Positions 61,698 through 64,000 of a stretch of DNA of 64,000 nucleotides are shown piece after piece. This DNA comes from Zeus faber. Its lineage: Eukaryota > Chordata > Actinopteri > Zeiformes > Zeidae. The stretch is from NCBI GenBank assembly GCA_960531495.1, contig OY482855.1, positions 1,860,001 to 1,924,000 on the forward strand. Reading direction: 5' to 3'. Each line of letters opens with the position of its first letter. Within the stretch, counting starts at the first letter, position 1. The position numbers and the translations under genes were made by a program. A model generated the notes under the pieces. It was given only the letters and a program-made list of their open reading frames with translations, was not told the origin of the DNA and did no database searches.

Positions 61698-64000
61698 AGA
61701 TTGAAAGATTGAAAGAAAGAATGAAAGATTGAAAGAAGGAATGAAAGAACGATTGAAAGAAAGAATGAAAGAATGAAAGAAAGATTGAAAGATTGAAAGA
61801 AATATTGAAAGAAAGAGAGAATGAAAGTAAGAAAGATGGAAAGAAAAATTGAAAGATTGAAAGATTGAAAGAAAGAATTAAAGAAAGATTGAATGATTGA
61901 AAGATTGAAAGAAAAATTGAAAGAAAGATTGAAGAAAGAAAGATTTAAAGAAAAAAAGATTTAAAGAAAGATTGAAAGACTAAAAGTAAGAATGAAAAAA
62001 AAGATTGAAAGAAAGATTGAAAAAAGAAAGAAAGATTGAAAGAAAGATTGAAAGAAAGATTGAAAGAAAGAATGAAAGTTTGAAAGAAAGATTGAAAGAA
62101 AGATTGAAAGAAAGATTGAAAGAAAGATTGAAAGACTGAAAGAAAAAATGAAAGAAAGATTAAAAGAGAGATTGAAAGATTGAAAGATTGAAAGAAAGAA
62201 TGAAAGATTGAAAGAAAGAATGAAAGAATGAATGAAAGATTAAAAGATTGAAAGAAATATTGAAAAAAAGGAAGATTGAAAGTAAGAAAAATTGAAAGAA
62301 TGAATGAAAGAAACAAAAAAAGACTGATAAAAAGAAAGAATGTTTGAGAGATCAAAATATTTAAAGAAAGAAAGATTGAAAGAAAGATTTTAAGACTGAA
62401 TTAAAGAATTAAAGAAAGATTGAAAGAAAGGTTGAAAGATAGAATGAAAGAAAGATTGAAAGATTGAAAGTTGTAAAGAAAGATTGAAAGAAAGATTTAA
62501 AGAAAGATTGAAAGACTAAAAAAATGAATGAAAGAAAGATTGAAAGGTTGAAAGAAAGAATGAAAGAATGAAAGAAAGATTGAAAGATTGAAAGAAAGAT
62601 TGGAAGAAAGAATGAAAGTATGAAAGAAAGATTGAAAGATCGAAGGAAAGATTGAAAGAACGATTGAAAGAAAGAATGAAAGAATGAAAGAAAGATTGAA
62701 AGATTGAAAGAAAGATTGAAAGTAATAAAGATTGAAAGAAGGAATGAAGGAAAAATTGAATGTTTGAAAGACTGAAAGAATGAATGAAAGAAAGCTTGAA
62801 AGAAAGATTGAAAGAAAGATTTTAAGAAAGGTTGAAAGACTGAAAGAAAGAATGAAAGAAAGAATGATTGAAAGATTGAAAGAAAGAATGAAAGATTGAA
62901 AGAAAGAATATAAGAACGATTGAAAGAAAGATTGAAAGTAAGATTGAAAGTTTGAAAGAAAGATTGAAAGACTGAAGGAAAGAATGAGTGAAAGATTGAA
63001 AGAAAGATTAAAAGAAAAAAAGATTGAAAGTATTAAAGACTGAAAAAAATATTGAAAGAAAGATTGAAAGATTGAAAGATAGAATGAAAGAAAGATTGAA
63101 AGATTGAAAGATTGAAAGAAAGAATGAAAGAAATATTGAAAGAAAAAAATATTGAAGGAAAGATTGAAAGATTGAATGACTGAAAGAAAGAAAGACTGAA
63201 AGAAAGATTGACAGACAGAAAGATTGAAAGAAAGAATGAAAGAAAGATTGAAAGAAAGAATGAAAGAAAGATTGAAAGTTTGAAAGAAAGATTGAAAGAA
63301 AGATTTAAAGAAAGATTGAAAGACTGAAAGAAAGAATGAAAGGCAGATTGAAAGAAAGATTGAAAGTAAGAAAGATTGAAACAAAGAATGAAAGAAAGAT
63401 TGAAAGATTGCAAGAAAGAATGAAAGAAATATTGAAAGATTGAAATATTGAAAGAAAGAATGAAAGAAAGATTGAAAGATTGAAAGAAAGATTGAAAGAA
63501 AGATTGAAAGAAAGAATGAAAGAAAGATTGAAAGAAAGAATGAAAGAAAGATTGAAAGTTTGAAAGAAAGATTGAAAGAAAGATTTATAGAAAGATTGAA
63601 AGACTGAAAGAAAGAATGAAAGGCAGATTGAAAGAAAGATTGAAAGTAAGAAAGATTGAAAGAAAGAATGAAAGAAAGATTGAAAGATTGCAAGAAAGAA
63701 TGAAAGAAATATTGAAAGATTGAAATATTGAAAGAAAGAATGAAAGAAAGATTGAAAGATTGAAAGAAAGATTGATTGAAAGATTGAAAGATTGAAATAA
63801 AGATTGAAAGTTTGAAAGAAAGATTGAAAGAAAGATTTAAAGAAAGAATGAAACAAAGATTGAAATAAAGAATGAAAGTAAGATTGAAAGAAAGATTGAA
63901 AGAAAGAAAGATTGAAAGATTGAATGATTGAAAGAAAGACTGAAAGAAAGAATGACGGACAGAAAGATTGAAAGAAAGAATGAAAGACAGATTGAAAAAA
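61698..64000. repeat. Tetranucleotide array after third LINE fragment, to window end
   Basis: GAAA/GATT array continuing past the window edge. It matches 43511-45.8 kb at a constant offset of 18,187 bp at first (61945/43758, 62497/44310, 63033/44846), so it is a further copy of the LINE-bearing module. Towards the end, from about 63.76 kb, it carries a different small rearrangement (GATTGATTGAAAG) and then the GAAACAAAGATTG landmark. No gene is seen. Confidence 0.9.

Noticed and set aside
13467..64000. Heat-shock element cluster because of the many GAA words
   Set aside because: Heat-shock elements need alternating GAA and TTC; here GAA occurs in one direction only.
1..64000. tRNA, rRNA, 5S, snRNA genes or telomere repeats
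   Set aside because: No A/B-box promoter pair, conserved RNA core or TTAGGG run was seen on either strand, although an eye search can miss diverged copies.

Overview
This window is eukaryotic satellite and heterochromatin-type DNA with no intact protein-coding gene. The likely source is a teleost fish. The evidence is three copies of a 263-bp, 5'-truncated LINE 3' end that carries a conserved LINE reverse-transcriptase C-terminus (WWNELP...SLSVFKKHLKTQLF), a 3' stem-loop with a GGATA loop of the type described for the eel L2-clade element UnaL2, and an AAATGT-repeat tail. This 3' module is abundant in teleost genomes. The species cannot be named from the sequence. Every long open frame in the window follows from repeat periodicity, not from a gene.

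Layout: (1) 1-3662, a ~200-bp satellite of two related monomers, A (208 bp) and B (196 bp), in minus orientation, mostly in a BBAA higher-order pattern of 808 bp. (2) 3661-8697, an unrelated A-rich, G-poor satellite built on a ~59-bp unit and a ~35-bp variant. It contains a perfect or near-perfect 1,899-bp tandem duplication. (3) 8698-13466, the A/B satellite again, now in plus orientation, older and more scrambled, with A/B hybrid monomers, deletion monomers and shuffled segmental copies. (4) 13467-64000 and beyond the right edge, about 50 kb of a degenerate 4-bp-period array (GAAA/GATT/GAAT words; almost no C on the + strand).

The tetranucleotide array is nested. Three consecutive ~6.5-6.85 kb units fill about 17955-37957 and a partial fourth lies at 53155-58133. 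A 5,123-bp tandem duplication lies at about 42905-53150, each copy with one LINE fragment. A third copy of that LINE-bearing module starts near 61.4 kb, at an offset of about 18.1-18.2 kb. Inside the 6.8-kb units are 652-664-bp tandem subunits and unit-specific 335-bp and 80-bp duplications.

Nothing here works as an operon or pathway. The content of interest is structural: an inverted satellite arrangement around a foreign satellite core, array-specific fixed substitutions, A/B recombinant monomers, and a truncated LINE that has been carried along by satellite amplification. No convincing new genetic system was found. The best candidate for something undescribed is the composite satellite domain itself.
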